In this document: positions 11,293-25,000 of the stretch, in pieces
Numbering within the stretch: the stretch's first letter is position 1
Layout of the letters: each line of letters starts with the position of its first letter
From: Amphibalanus amphitrite
Lineage: Eukaryota > Arthropoda > Thecostraca > Balanomorpha > Balanidae
NCBI RefSeq assembly: GCF_019059575.1
Contig: NW_024883057.1
Span: 1 to 64,000, forward strand
Reading direction: 5' to 3'
Length of the DNA: 64,000 nucleotides
Notes under the pieces: generated by a model
Database searches by the model: none
Seen by the model: the letters and a program-made list of their open reading frames with translations, nothing else
Told to the model about the DNA's origin: nothing
Made by a program: the position numbers and the translations under genes

Positions 11293-12740
11293 TCACCACG
11301 CATTTGGAATATGGATCGCTCTCAAATGTAAATGCAAATACAAAAATACAACAGGCACCAAGCGCAACCAAGCGCATCAATCAAAGAATAGTTCTGTTCC
11401 TATGACGTCATTTGCCTTGCTCTGCGATTTTAGTTAGACTTCTGTGTATCATTTGAGAGGTCGTCCTTGAAATGCGCTCTGGCGCCAGTCGGCGGCAATC
11501 CTTCGTCCGGGTTGGTGCGCTCGCGCCCTCGGTGTGTATGGTTTTTTGTTCATTTCAAGATTTGTATTTTCTTTAAATACATTTGTGACCATAATATTGT
11601 TGACGAAATTTTCAAACTCACATTTTCCATATGTTTTGAATGTTCCAGATGCTGTGACCAGCCTGCATTATCAATTTTGGTGAGTTGAAGCTTCATAAGT
11701 CAGGCGAATGCGGAATCATTTTATAAAATGTTTATGATACATTATCTTCTTCGTTTTCAAAATAATTATTTTATCATATTGATCTGTTAACATCAATGAA
11801 TACAACAAGGCACAAATCATAAATGTTTGGGAGTCACCACAGCTGTTGCGTGTTATAACCCTCAAAGCTGCAGTAACAATTATTGGCCAATTTCAATTCT
11901 TATAGGTACTTTTCATAAAAATTCAATGGATTAGGACAATTTGACAAATTGTCCTTTTGTATCATAGTTTCCTTTCTTTTTGTGTCCTTTTTTATCCAAG
12001 CATTGATGTGTCAGTGTGGAATCACTATCGAAGCTTAGAAGGATGTGTTCTTTCCTTTCACGTTGTATTTTGTGAGTTTCTCCATTTTTAGAGAGTGCAA
12101 ATGCAGTTATAGCCATCCTTTTTACAGATGGTGAAATAATGCAGGTACTTGTTGCAGTCTTCGCTCACTTTATTGCATTTAGGATTGCTGCTTAGTGCTT
12201 CCACTCCTGCATTTTTGCTTGCTGTTGCCTCATTTTTTCTTTTGTATTTCAGTTGTCATATATTCTTCTGTGTATCGCCTATTTCATCATTCTTAGTTTG
12301 GTTCCTTCCAGCAGCCAGCATTTAACCTTAAACTCACTTCTCATAATTGTGCTCTTTTAGATCCTCACCAGAGTAGATGCTCACCATAGTGGAAGGTATT
12401 AGTGCCATTTTGTGCAAGTGAAATAGACTGAACCAATGAAAAAAAATAATACCTACTTCTTATGATTTCATGCAGACCTTTGAATATTCATCTCAAGCAC
12501 ATCCCCATTTCAGCATTCCATGTGTTTGTCATTGATGTATGCATGTGACTCTAGTTGGATCTCTTTAAGTGGTTTGGCTTCAAGTGCATTACCTATTTAC
12601 CTACTGATCATGCATTTTAGCCAGCAAAAAGGGCATCTGGTGATCTTTAAATGCATCAGTATTTTCAAATTCCTTGACTGTACATTGTACATTCTTTCAA
12701 TGTTAGCTCGGACATTCACCAGGATGCACGATTGTTGCAG
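11293..12740. other. Upstream region of Keap1
   Basis: No supported coding exon. A CpG-rich patch at about 11,465-11,540 follows a TGACGTCA at 11,403 and could hold a promoter or untranslated first exon. This is a guess from composition only. The rest is AT-rich. A splice acceptor (TTGTTGCAG) ends at 12,740, two bases before the start codon, which implies an upstream 5'UTR exon. Confidence 0.35.
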
Positions 12741-12742
12741 CA

Positions 12743-13015
12743 ATGAGTGATCGCGGCGACGGAGATGGCCAGGCCACTGGCTCCACAGAGGCTGCTAAGC
12801 CTTGTCACGGCAACTGCTTCAAGCCGAAGAAGTCGGTGGAAAGCAAGTGCACCCGAGAGATGCACTTCAAAATGCCCAAATATCTCACCGACGCATTTAA
12901 GACCATGTTCAAAATGCGCGGTGACGGTCTACTGACGGATGTCATTCTGGAACTGGAGAGTGAGGAGGTTCGGGCGCACAAACTCGTGCTGGCGGCGGCC
13001 AGTCCCTATTTCAAG
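12743..13015 (+). CDS. Keap1: Keap1 exon with start codon (aa 1-91)
   Basis: ATG at 12743 follows acceptor TTGCAG|CA. It encodes a Cys/Lys-rich leader and the first half of the BTB domain, up to LAAASPYFK. Donor AAG|GTGAAT, phase 0. A shorter frame from 12,747 is a shadow. Confidence 0.9.
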
Positions 13016-16000
13016 GTGAATATACCCACACATATGTAAAGTACATTTAACAATGGTTTGTGATAGTTGGATTTCAACATGACTTCCCAGTTTTCATAGA
13101 TATATGAATGCGCTGTGGAGCGTAAATGTTTCCAGGCTGTACCAATTCCCGTCCTATCTGTGTAGCTATATACGCAGAGCCATTTCTACACTCGGGTCCG
13201 TATTACGGCTTTGACTACGACCTCATTCGTTTTCAGGCGATGTTCACGAGTGGTCTGCGCGAGAGCTCGATGAGCTCGATCAAGCTGCAGGGCGTGTGCT
13301 CGTACACGTTCAGCCGGCTGCTGCTGTTCGCCTACACGGGCGAGATCACGGTGAACGAGCAGACGGTGTGCGCGCTGCTGCCGGCCGCCACCATGTTCCA
13401 GGTGGGCGAACAGATCGGTACACTGAATGGCAAGACCTGTTCTAGCCAGTGTCCTAAAATTGTATTTTGGCTGGGGTGTCAGAGGGAAAATTCCTCTTTG
13501 AAATGGAGAATGAGAGTGGAAAATCACCAGTCTGATAAGGTCCAAAAAGAGAGGAAGTTTCAGGATCAATAGCATTAATTTCTATACAAGTTTGGTAAAG
13601 TGTAGGATGTAAAACGACCAGCCATGCAAATGTTTTTCTTGGTAAAATTTAGAGTGTAAAAATGCCATTAAAAACTAGAGATGAGAGTGCAAAATGATTT
13701 GTATGTGAATGTCATTTCCCACTCAAATCAACAAATTTTGGGACACTATGGGCACACTGGGTAAAAGGCCGATTCGCTGGGTGACATCAAACAATAGCTA
13801 CATCATATCACCCACTCGGCACATTTTTTCATAGCGTGTGAAATTACATATGCTTGTTACTGAAGGTGGAAGGCGTTATCATATGAATCAGCTGCCTCTT
13901 TAGCCTATATGGCATCCCGTGGTTGAGAACAACTGTCACTGGCCGGGACGTCGGCGTTTGGCGGTCATGGCTGCGCTGTTGTGTAGCGCCGGTGACGTCA
14001 TGTGTTTCGCCGGCCCAGCAAAATCTGTTGCCGCGGTCAGTCGATCCTGCCAGGCGCCCGCTGTGGAGCCGGCCGCGATAAGCCGCCGCCCCGACTCCGA
14101 TGGATATCCCTTAGTCATTGTTACATGGATGTTGTGTTTTGCTGCGCACTTTGACTTGCTATGGTGGCGTGGGCGGACTTTGCCAGTAGTGATGCAAAGC
14201 TAAGGGCCAGCATATCTCTTAGAGAAACTTGATGAAGTGTCTGGAGAGCGCATCCTCATCTTTTCAGTACCTGTGACTGCCTGTTGGTTTACGGCAACTG
14301 ATTGTGTATTTCTTCTTCGCATTATTGCAAGTACCTCACTCATATTTGCTCATGTATGGACGTTTTACGGTTTATATGCGTTTTCGCTCGTTTTTTTTCC
14401 TATCGAGGGTGTTCGTGTTATTCCACTAACTGTATGTCCCACTGTTGTGTCTCCAGATGCAGCACGTGATTGAAGTGTGCTGCAACTTCCTCAAGAACCA
14501 GCTGGAGCCGAGCAACGCCATCGGTATCGCGACATTCGCCGAGCAGCACGGCTGTATGGAGCTGCTGCACACGGCCACGCAGTTTATCGAGCAGCATTTT
14601 ACACAGGTAGGGAACGGCGCCGGCAGGCTAAGGGTAGGCCTCTCCGACGCACAATCACTAATCACTGGCGGCTGTATGACTTGTCTGGCTCCGGCGCCGG
14701 CCTGACCGTCCCGCCTCGATTTCAGATCGCCCAGGAGGAGGAGTTTCTGATGCTGAACCCGTCTCAGCTCATCAAGCTGATCCACCGCGACGAGCTGAAT
14801 GTGTTTGACGAGCGGGACGTGTACAAGGCCGTGCTGCAGTGGGTCATGTATGACGAGAAGACCCGCCGGCCCAAACTCGAGTGCATCATGAAGTCGGTGC
14901 GGTGCGAGCTGCTGCCGGCGCGCTACCTCAAGGACGAGCTGGAGAACCAGCCTCTGCTGCGCGGACACGACCCGTGCCGCGAGTACCTCGTCCGCCTGCT
15001 CAAAGGTGGGTCCCCCGCCGCCGGGGTAAAACGGAAACGTATGGGTTTCAAGGGTGGGTGAGACCGAGAGGGATGTTCTCTCGTGTCGTGCGTCCGTCCG
15101 GGTGACTACTTAGGAATGCACTGTAGGAAAACATTTCCGCCGGTTTGTGACAACACTCGTCCCAGCATGACTTAGCACAATTGTTTTTGTGTTGACGACT
15201 TGGATACCAACACTTTCAAAGCCTCCATATCCGCCGCTAAGCGGCGTAAACATGCAGTGGAGGTTCATGATTGTTTAGTAGGTTTTTTTCCGTACAATGA
15301 CGTAATTAGACGGCTTATGCATCCAGCCTTGGTTCCTTTAAAAATCGAGCAGCACAATGCAACCATCGTCATATTGGCCGGAACTTGGATGAAAAGGAAG
15401 TATTGAACAGCATGCTTCCTTTTCGAGAATGCGGTTTTTGGAAATCAGTCGTTCAGCAAGTCATAACGCAGAGCAGGATAGTCAGACGTTGATTGATGAG
15501 TATCACGTAGGCGGTTAGAGCCAACGAAAACGTAATCGTTTTTCATGCATACACAGTTTAATGCTAAAAGCCTGAGTGCTTCCCGCCTCATCCCAGTAAT
15601 GCGCCACCCGTCCGCTATGCCATCATCCAGACTGCGCCGCTGGTCATTGTTGAATGGCCGCTGTTCCTGGGCCGGTGCGGACGCTGTATCCTGTACCGGG
15701 GGCCGGGGCGGACGCTGTATCCTGTACCGGGGGCCGGGGTAGCCGCTGTATCCTGCACCGGGGGCCCGGGCAGACGCTGTATCCTGTACCGGGGGCCGGG
15801 GCGGACGCTGTATCCTGTACCGGGGGCCGGGGTAGCCGCTGTATCCTGTACCGGGGGCCGGGGTAGCCGCTGTATCCTGTACCGGGGGCCGGGGCGGACG
15901 CTGTGCCCGGGTCGAGCTGGGCGCGCCGTGCACCTCCGCTCGGCAGGACGCCGCCCGACTGCGCGCCGCCTGTTGATCGGCCTTGTGACTGCCATGGCCG

Positions 16001-19000
16001 TCAGACGCCGGCGGCGGCCGGCCGTATCACCGACCCGCCACGCCCCTCAGCAGGGGGGGGGGGGGGGCGTGCTGAGAGCAGCGTGGACTCGGCGCTTGGA
16101 CCGCTTCTCTGGGGAAAATCAACAGTGACTGTATTTGCTAAAGATATTGAAGGCTGATTTCTGAAGGTTTCAGAGATGTCGAAGCGGTTGCCGATTTTTC
16201 TCTCAGATTTCGAGTGCCACTCAAACACGCTATTCGAGTGCCTGATATTGGCAGTAGGTGTTATATTGATTGCTGGGCTGCTGCCTAAGATTTTTGCTGA
16301 CGTGTGGGTGGACAGCAAGGAATGGGGCCGCCGGCCAATGCAAAGTCATGTCCTCGTCATTGCCGGCTCGGCTGTATGGACGAGCCACAGTACACGTCCG
16401 GGGCTCGATATCGCTACACAGTTTGCTTTGAATCTACCGTGGGTGATACCACAGGCTAGCGAGAGCTGTATTTTGGGAGGCGCAGTCCGGTAATTGAGCG
16501 CTATAGATGGCAGCGCGGCCCGGATACCGTTACAGCGCGCGCCACGCTCCAAGGCCGTCCTCACCGTGACGGCTGTCCGTCAAACCGACAAAGCCGGCGT
16601 CAGGGCTGTGGCGGCCGGCCGCGTGGCCAGTATTTGCCTTTAAATTGGACTCATTGTCCCACGTTTTGAGAGCAGCGAACCGTTGTTTCTCGACGATTAC
16701 ATTTCCGGAGCTATTCGCAGTCTCCCTTGTCTTAGGCTGGACGAAAATGTGAACAGGAAGGCGTGGACATTGGCCAGGATATGCTGTGACTGGTGGTATC
16801 GAGTATCGACAGACGGAGAGCGAAGACAACGGCGACGGCTAGTTTGCTCACGGCGACTAGGCAATATGCTCGTGATGCCTGTGCGTTAATCTGGGGACAA
16901 AATTTGGGTCTGCAGGTAAAGCTGGGTCTTCTGTTATCTATTCTGGGGATTGGGGAGTTTTATCTCCCCTACAACTCAAGGTTTTCTGAGTTCGCCAGTA
17001 ACCAGTTCCTGGCTCTCGTATCTCTGGCTTCCAGGAGGCTGTCGTTGAGGGTGCGTTTGGAACTGCCCTGGGCGGTGGACAGCACCCGTCTTATTGTGAA
17101 AGGTCTCCATACGATACGGAATGTGGCCATGCCGGATAGACCGCTGACCAGACCGGCCCGGCGGGGGCTGACAGCTGTCCGACCTGCGCTGGGATCTGTG
17201 ACCGACCCCGAACGGGGGGGGGGGGAGGGAAGGCACCGCCACTGACGGTTTAGTGAGGATGAGGACACCTGACTGGTTATTAGGGGTGATAGCGCTGTGC
17301 CTTAGTACCTATTCACACACAGTAGTTTGGCTGGATGACTTGCAGATCCGTGTTCTCAGCTGCGTGTGAGGTGAGCCGGCTGTGATGAAGTGTTACGCGA
17401 CTGCCACGTTGGTACCGTGTGACACTCCTCCCTCCTCGTCCAACCACCGACCTCGTTCAAAGGCCGCTGGGTACACGCGCACCCGGCGACTGGCCCGGCG
17501 GGGTCCGGCGGCAGGACACCCTTCCCCGGGCCGGCCGCCCCGTCCCCCGCCTGTTCTGTGTCCGTATGTGACAGCCGGGGACAGGTAACGCGTCTGGGAG
17601 GTGAACAGGCCGGACCGGGGAGGTAGGCGCGTGCGGAGCGCTTGCTGGTGGGGAGTAAAGTGCACCGTCATGCCGGTGGGCTGTGGTAGCGAGGGTGGAT
17701 GGGTGGGCCGCGTTTCGAAGGGTTTCTACTCAATGGTTCATTCAAATTTATCTCGTGTCACTATGGCTGTGGATTGAAGTGGCATGTCAGCATGTTTTAC
17801 CTGAGGTAAGCTTGAATAAGAAAAGGTGTTGCAATATTTATAGCAGCTCTAACTATGGCGAAGGGGGAGGGGAGGGGGAGGCGAGTAATCCATGCGATGA
17901 AGTGTATTACGTGAATGAAGTGAAATGTGAACATTCGAAATGATTTTGGTATTCTAAACTAGGCTGTCGACATTGACCGGCGCGGGCTGCGATATACCGC
18001 GATAGGCTAACTATCCTCTGGTCGACACGTGTCCGCTGCGATAACACGGCCAGCTACCTCACTCTGCTCTCATCCGTACGAGGCAAGTGGCTCATTAGCG
18101 TCCGACACATATCGCGGTCCGGCGGCGTGACTTGCTGTTCTGCTCTGAGCGCCGAGCGGCCGACTGCTGACCGCCCAGCGGCCGACTGCTGACCGCCGAC
18201 CTTCGCTGCCCGCGTCCCAGTGCCGGCGCGGCAACTCCTGATGCAACTGGCCTCCGCCGCTCGGTCTGTGTGTGCTATGGGCGCGGCAGTGTGATCCGCT
18301 CAACGCCGCTGTGGTCAGCTGACGAAATAAAACACGGACGGCCCGCGTCTCCGGGGCCACGGAGCGGCTGGGAGGGCACAGAGCGAGCGAGCTGGGCTGG
18401 CCGGTGGTCTGTTGTTCTGCCGGCACTCGACCGAGTTCGGTGGGTGCGGTCTAGTATTCGCGTGCTGTATACTACGTTTGCGGGCGCCTTGACGTCGGGA
18501 ATATTATCTACCTGAGTCAGCCAAGGCCAGGCGTCATTGCCGTAGGTACTTAAGAACTCTTTCGCTGCGTAGAAATGGTAACTGGATGTATTATATAAGT
18601 CCCTCCAGCCTGTGGATGTGGCGGTATGTTTGTTGCGTGTCCGGTGGACTGTGGAGTGGAGGTGCCGGTCCGGTGCCGTCCACCCGGCCCGGCCCCCGCC
18701 CGGCAGCACGGGGCGCCGGCCAGCCCCCGGACCGGCACCGGCACCGTTGCATCATCTGACGACGCCAGGACATGTGCACCATGCAAATCCAGACCGGCTT
18801 AGCATGCATCAGATTCGGTGAGAATGGCGTACTTTGCGAGCTTGCGGACCGGCGACTTCCTGCACTGTTTGGGTGATTCCGGACCATTTATAATTCCGGG
18901 GCCCCTAAGCCCAATCATCATTTTGAATGCGTTCTAAGGGATGTGGCTATGTTGCTTGCAGGGGCGTCGCCACGGATTTTTGAGTGGGGGGGTCGGGTTT

Positions 19001-22000
19001 CCGGTCTTCGTCTTGATGGGTAGGGGTGTTTTTAGCCACACTCCCGGTTTTTTTCGTGTGCCTGGAGAAAAACCTCGGCGCGCAGCGCCGCGAAAGCAGC
19101 GGTATATCTTATTGTACATCAATTTTGCATCGTGCATAAAAATCAAGCAGAGGTCACCTGAGGTCAGGTCACAATGTCATGTCAAGTTCAGTTTTAATGC
19201 CTCTTAAAACTGCAATCTTGTCATTCCTATAGATTATCTCCGGACTCCTATAAGTCTGAAATTTGGTGTAATGAATGGGATTATAAGTGCCAACAGTTCA
19301 TGAATCTGGGATTTTACATCTGAGAAGCGAAGTCAGGTCAAATAGGTGTGTGAACTCACCAATCATGATAAGATATGGGAAAAGGCACGATGCCCTCTGC
19401 TTTGAAAGAATATGCTAAAAACGCTAGATACTTTTGTAGCCATGGCACCTTGTTCATTTTAGAGATAAGGTGCAGCTAATGACCAGTGGTGACTGAAATG
19501 GTCAGTCATTAGGTCATCAAAGGTCTCTAACACATTTTCGACAACTTTTGATGGAGACGTTGTAGAGCGATGACAGCACCTGGAGTGTGTTCAGCTCAGT
19601 AACACAGATCGATCCATATGCAGCAGATTCTTTTCCGGTCAGGTCATGACCTTTACCTGATGTCAAGTTTTCTATTCAAGTTTTTAAGCTCAAATTGTAA
19701 GCCATGCGACGTGTTTCGACGAAACAAAAACGATGGTGATAACATGAATATCATACACATTCACTGAATCATAGGTTGTTACACAACAAATGTTTCGGCA
19801 AAATCCGTCCGTTTAGCTGTTTGGACTCTATTACACAAGCCATAGACCCGAAGTCATATCTGAGGCGAAGTTGGCGAAAGAGCTTTAAAAAGCTAATACG
19901 CTGTGTTGCTGTAGCTCTTATTCGTATTTTGCGGGTCGCATAAGGTAAAACGTTTACCAACGTAACGCATAAGGCATGCTTTCGGCCCCTGATCGAGGTA
20001 GAGTTTCGCGGAAGAGCGAAAATGCTGCCCGTGATGAGAGAAAGCCGATGATGCCCAATTTCAAGGTCTTGGCCGGGTCATCTTAGGTCAACGCCCAAAA
20101 GTAGGAAAAATCTGGCCGCCTGCTAGAACTTAGTGAACCGGCTGTTATCGGGGTCCCGAGTACGAGTTCGATGTTAGTCTTGAACAAAGATGATGACTCC
20201 ATGCATTTTGGGTAGATCGGGTCGGGTCAGGTCAGGTCGACCAGCAGGCTTCCTGCCTGCCATCTAGAGTGGGTGACTGACAACCACCAACGATAGCTTC
20301 GTAACATGTTACATAACCATCATTTATCAAAACTACTTCAAACGGTTCAAACGGGCGCTAAACTCGATATCAGCCCCAAAAACCACACTTGTAAGTAGAA
20401 GCAAATAAAACTCAAAAAAGTTAACCAAGGTCATCCATATTCGAATCAGGGCCATTTTTTAGAATAGTTAGGTGTAAAATTCATTAACTCGAGGTCACTG
20501 GAAGTTTCGTTGCAATATACTCCTTTTTGCGCGTCTTATTAGGAAAGCCCCAGAGCGATCCACCATCTGACCCCATTTCCCCTACGCAGGCAGGTCCGAG
20601 GGTAGCAGGGCTGAGGCTAGCCAGGTACCTCGTAGCAAGGCCCTATATACCCTCGTAGTTACTGATACGTCATCCGACGAATCGACTGCAACCATTATTT
20701 TGACAATCAGACGAACGCTTGGGTCAGTTTTGACGCGCTCGCTCATTTGAGGGATAAAAAGGGACTAAAATCATATTGTCATGCTGATGTTCTAGCCCGG
20801 CGGCCGCTGGGCCTCCGCGCCACCCGCCGGCCGCTGGGGGGGGGGGGGCATATATGTAGTTGCCCCCCCTTTACTTCTGCGACGATATCGTCGCAACGCG
20901 AGGAGATAGAGAAACGAAACTCTGCACACGTCTTCCTGAATACCTAGCCGAGGTTGTGTCCAAATTTGGTGTCGATCCCATTTGAAATGACGTCACAGTG
21001 ACGTCATAAGTGAAATTATAGATTTGCGACTCTCATATTTCTCACGATACATCAGATATATGGGACCGAATATAAAGGGTCGATTATTGGTCAGAGACTA
21101 GATAGAAGTGTAGTTAGATGTTTTAGGATGACATCAGGTGCTGTCTAGTTCATTTACAGTTGAGTTTCATGCTCAGCGTCATCAGAAACGGTCCATATCG
21201 GAAAACGACAAAACTTTATGACGTCACTGTGACGTCATCTTAGGTGCTACAACCACCAAACTTTCCTCAAACATTGCCTAGGTATTCATTTGAAGCTATG
21301 CCAAGTTTCACCTTCGTAGCTCATCAGGTTTCGGAGATATTTCACAAAACGTAAAGGGGGGTGGGGGCAACTTTATGCCCCCCCCCCCCCCCCAGCGGCT
21401 CGTGGGCTAGCCCACAGCTTATTGACCTATAAGCAATAGGGACTAGGGGGCTCTTGAAGCGATTCTGAATCTGACGTTGTATTTGTTGATGTTGCTGACG
21501 CCAACTTCCCTGACATGATAGCTAAAAAAAGCATACTCAGCTTCGCCAAAAGTGGGGGGGTCGACCCCCCCGGTTCTGACGAGTGGGGGGGGGGGGTCGC
21601 GACCCCCCCGACCCCCCCCGTCGGCGACGCCCCTGGTTGCTTGGGCTTTATGAGATGCTGGCCGTCCTACTAAAGCATCCCTCTGTAGGTCAGGCGGTGA
21701 TGTGTGGTCGCGGAAAAAAAAAACACATGCAAAATACATACTGGTCAGCTCCCGTGCTGAAATACCAAAACCTTTAGAATGGTCTTTCAAGTCTGTTGGT
21801 GTGCTTTCAAATTTCTGCGGAATCTGTGATACCTTTCGTCCCCCTCGCTTGTCAATCATTCCGTGTATTTTTACTGTTGCCGGGGAGCGGAGGGTCGGTG
21901 GCGCTGGCTCGCTAGATAGATAGATAGATAGTTTATTGACACTGCACTCTTGATAAAATACACACAATACATAAAATACAAAATTCTATACATAATGCAA

Positions 22001-25000
22001 TACACTAAAAATATACATAAAAAGGATAAAACTCGAGTGAAAACGTGTCCATTAAAATAACAAAATACAATATGAGCACCGCGGACATGGCGAAGCACAA
22101 TCTAAATACATATTATGAATCATACTTTTCAAGAATGTTCTTACATAGCCTTGCGAGATCTAAAGGGTGTGCATCCATAAGGACAGTTAGACCGGAAAAA
22201 TTTAATCTGGGGAAATGTTCTCGAAGTGAATTTGATTCTGGGCAGTCTAAAAGTACATGTTTCTCTGTTTGCACTGACCCGCCCACACAGGGCCCATCCA
22301 GGCGGCGGCGTTCGGGCCGCGCTCTGCTCCCGCCTGCCGTAAACACTTCATTCGGCGAACTCATTCAGCGCTGGGGTACGCACGCTTCATATGATAATGA
22401 GACCCGGTCGGATAAACGTGCAAAGTCCTGTACGGATCGCGAACGAACGGCAAAATCATCTCATGGAAGACTGTCATAGTGTGAGGAATGGAAATTCGTG
22501 TCCAGACTTTGCCTCGTGGCTGACAGTGTTCGCTGTCTAGTTGAGGGGTCGATAGGGAATTGTACCCCATCTTCTACACATGAACTGTTGATGGTGTATA
22601 GGGCTAGTAGGGCTGATATTACTCGCACGGATGGCAATTACCGTGCCATTCCCAGGATTTTGCTTTGTTCCCCGCACCCCACGTCGCCCACTCAGTCAGC
22701 CGCGTCCGGTCTCGCTCTCCGCCTGTCGGTGCGATCAGTGTGGTATCCGCCCGACCGACCAGCCCGAAGGTGCCTAGTCAGCACAGCGGGGTGGGGCTGT
22801 CGGTCCGGTCCACCGGCCGACCTCCCCGGTAACCCCGACTCGGGGGTGAGCTTGGTGCCCTGGGGACACCTCTGTCGTCCCCGGCACCAGACATCCGGCC
22901 CGCCCCGTCGCACCACTCTCCACGTCCGTGACTGGACACGGCCCGAGGGACCGTCGTGACCCCCCGAGGGACCGTCGTGACCCCCCGAGGGACCGTCGTG
23001 ACCCCCCGAGCGACGGGCGGCGGTCGGACCTCGTGGCGCGGAATCTGTAACGTGTGGGCGGCGACCCCGGCTCCGTTACGGACACTGGCCGAGGTCGGCT
23101 GCGTGGTGTGATGAGACACCACGGCGCGAGTAAAACGCTCCGGGGACGAGGGCCACCCGGCGGCTGTCGACTGCGAGAGAAATGACCCAACGGATGGGGT
23201 GGCTCACTGCGAGACGTCGGTAGCCTGATGGCCCAGCGGGATCCCGGTGCAATAAACTGCAAGGTGTTGTAGCCTAATGGCTGAGTGGGGTTCCGGCTGA
23301 GCGTGAGTTAGTGGTTCTGTGTCCGGCTCCGGCTCACGGCGGCGGAGGTGGCCGGAGGTGGTTGGCGGTACCGTCTGACAGACAGACGGACAGACCATGC
23401 GCCGAGGTCGTCTGATGCTGTCCAGGCCTGTCTGCCGCGGACAGGAGGGGACAGTCCCGGACCAAGTCCAGTGGGAGCGGTCAGCGCCGCCGAAATTACA
23501 GTGTTTTCCTGAGTGTGTGGTAATGAGGCAGGTCAGCTGAATCCTACGTGGACCCGCTGGGATGATAGTTGGGACCGGCTTTTGTTACTGGATGCCACAG
23601 TCAGTCAGTTAGCCATCGGGTGAGAGGTTGTACTCGGGCCGCTGTTGTGCTGGTTTCTTCTGGTCCCTGATCGAGTCAGGATGACTGGACACCGACGACA
23701 ACGAGCGACTGATAGGCGGGAAGGCCGGCGCGACAGTGTACCTGCGCGTCCTGAACACGCGGGCTCATGGTGAAACGCGTGCGTAACCTCGTGTCAGGCT
23801 GGTAGAAACAGTACACCGGAAACGAAGGGATGACAGAAAATGCAGGCTGGAGAATTGGCGAGCTACGAATATTAATGGCTGTAGTGCTTACCTACCTACT
23901 AACCCAGTGAGAATTTTATTTATGAATTCGTTCCAATTTACTGTGATGGAAATTACTTCATAATGGCTCATCCCTCTATACCCTGCATACGTGCCAAAAG
24001 TGTACAATGGGATCACAAATGCCTCCTCTTTGGACCACTAGAATAGGTCCGCTGAGCTCGAGTTGCGTATTGTGTTCTATGCTTGATGTTTATTTTGACT
24101 CGCCTCGTAAACATTCGTAATTCACCTTTTGGTCCATTCCCCACGCCATCCTTATAGCTGTACCGAGCCGGAATATTTTCGTCGTCGCGCTTCGCTTGTA
24201 ACAGTGACTCAGCGAAACGATAGGAGCCGTCTTTGTTGGTCTCAGCCCGCTGGTATTTCGCTCCTGCCCTTTTGTCTGCATCCGTTATGTGATTTGACGC
24301 TTTGTATGGGGCTCCGAACGCCGATACCGCAATTGTTTCTTCTACCTTGTAAAGTGTAAACTAAAGCTGTTAGAACAACATCCTTTGGTTTCAAAGTTGA
24401 GTCCGTATTTTTGTCTGTTCTGTCTGTCCGCATTGAAACTCTGTCTTGTGATCATTTTCGGATGAGAGATGCGCGTATGCAATGGGCTGTAAATATCCGC
24501 ACGGCTCAATGCCTCCGGCGCTGCTCCTCCCCGCCAATAGGTCAGTCCTCACGGCGGCGGCGTGGCCCGCCACCCCTCCTCCCTGGCGCCAGCTCGCCGT
24601 CAGTTATCACGTGTCTCGCATGTGGCTGGTCTGTCACCCGCCCGCCCGACGGGCCAGCAGACGGGTCTGGACTGGGCTCGCGCTGTCACCTTCTGCGTCG
24701 GTTAGTTTACCCCGAAACTAACAGCTGTGACGGCCTTACCCGCGAAACGATGACTCGCACTCACGGGGATTCCAGACACACTCATTTCTCATCGTGCGAG
24801 GCAAGTCACGGTCAATTAGCATAATGCCACTCGAACAGCGCTCGAGCACATGCGCTCAAGCGTTTGACGCTGGTCGCCTTTCGCCCTGGGAACCCCTGGC
24901 AATGGGCCCGTGCGGCGCAAACGGTCCAGTCAGCACCGTCACCGGGATAATGGGTGTGGGGGTTCCGCCGAGCCGCCGCAGGTAAACAGTGACCACGTGG

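Noticed and set aside
15445-15995. Long minus-strand frames rich in Pro/Gly/Tyr
   Set aside because: They lie on the ~31-bp minisatellite in Keap1 intron 4.
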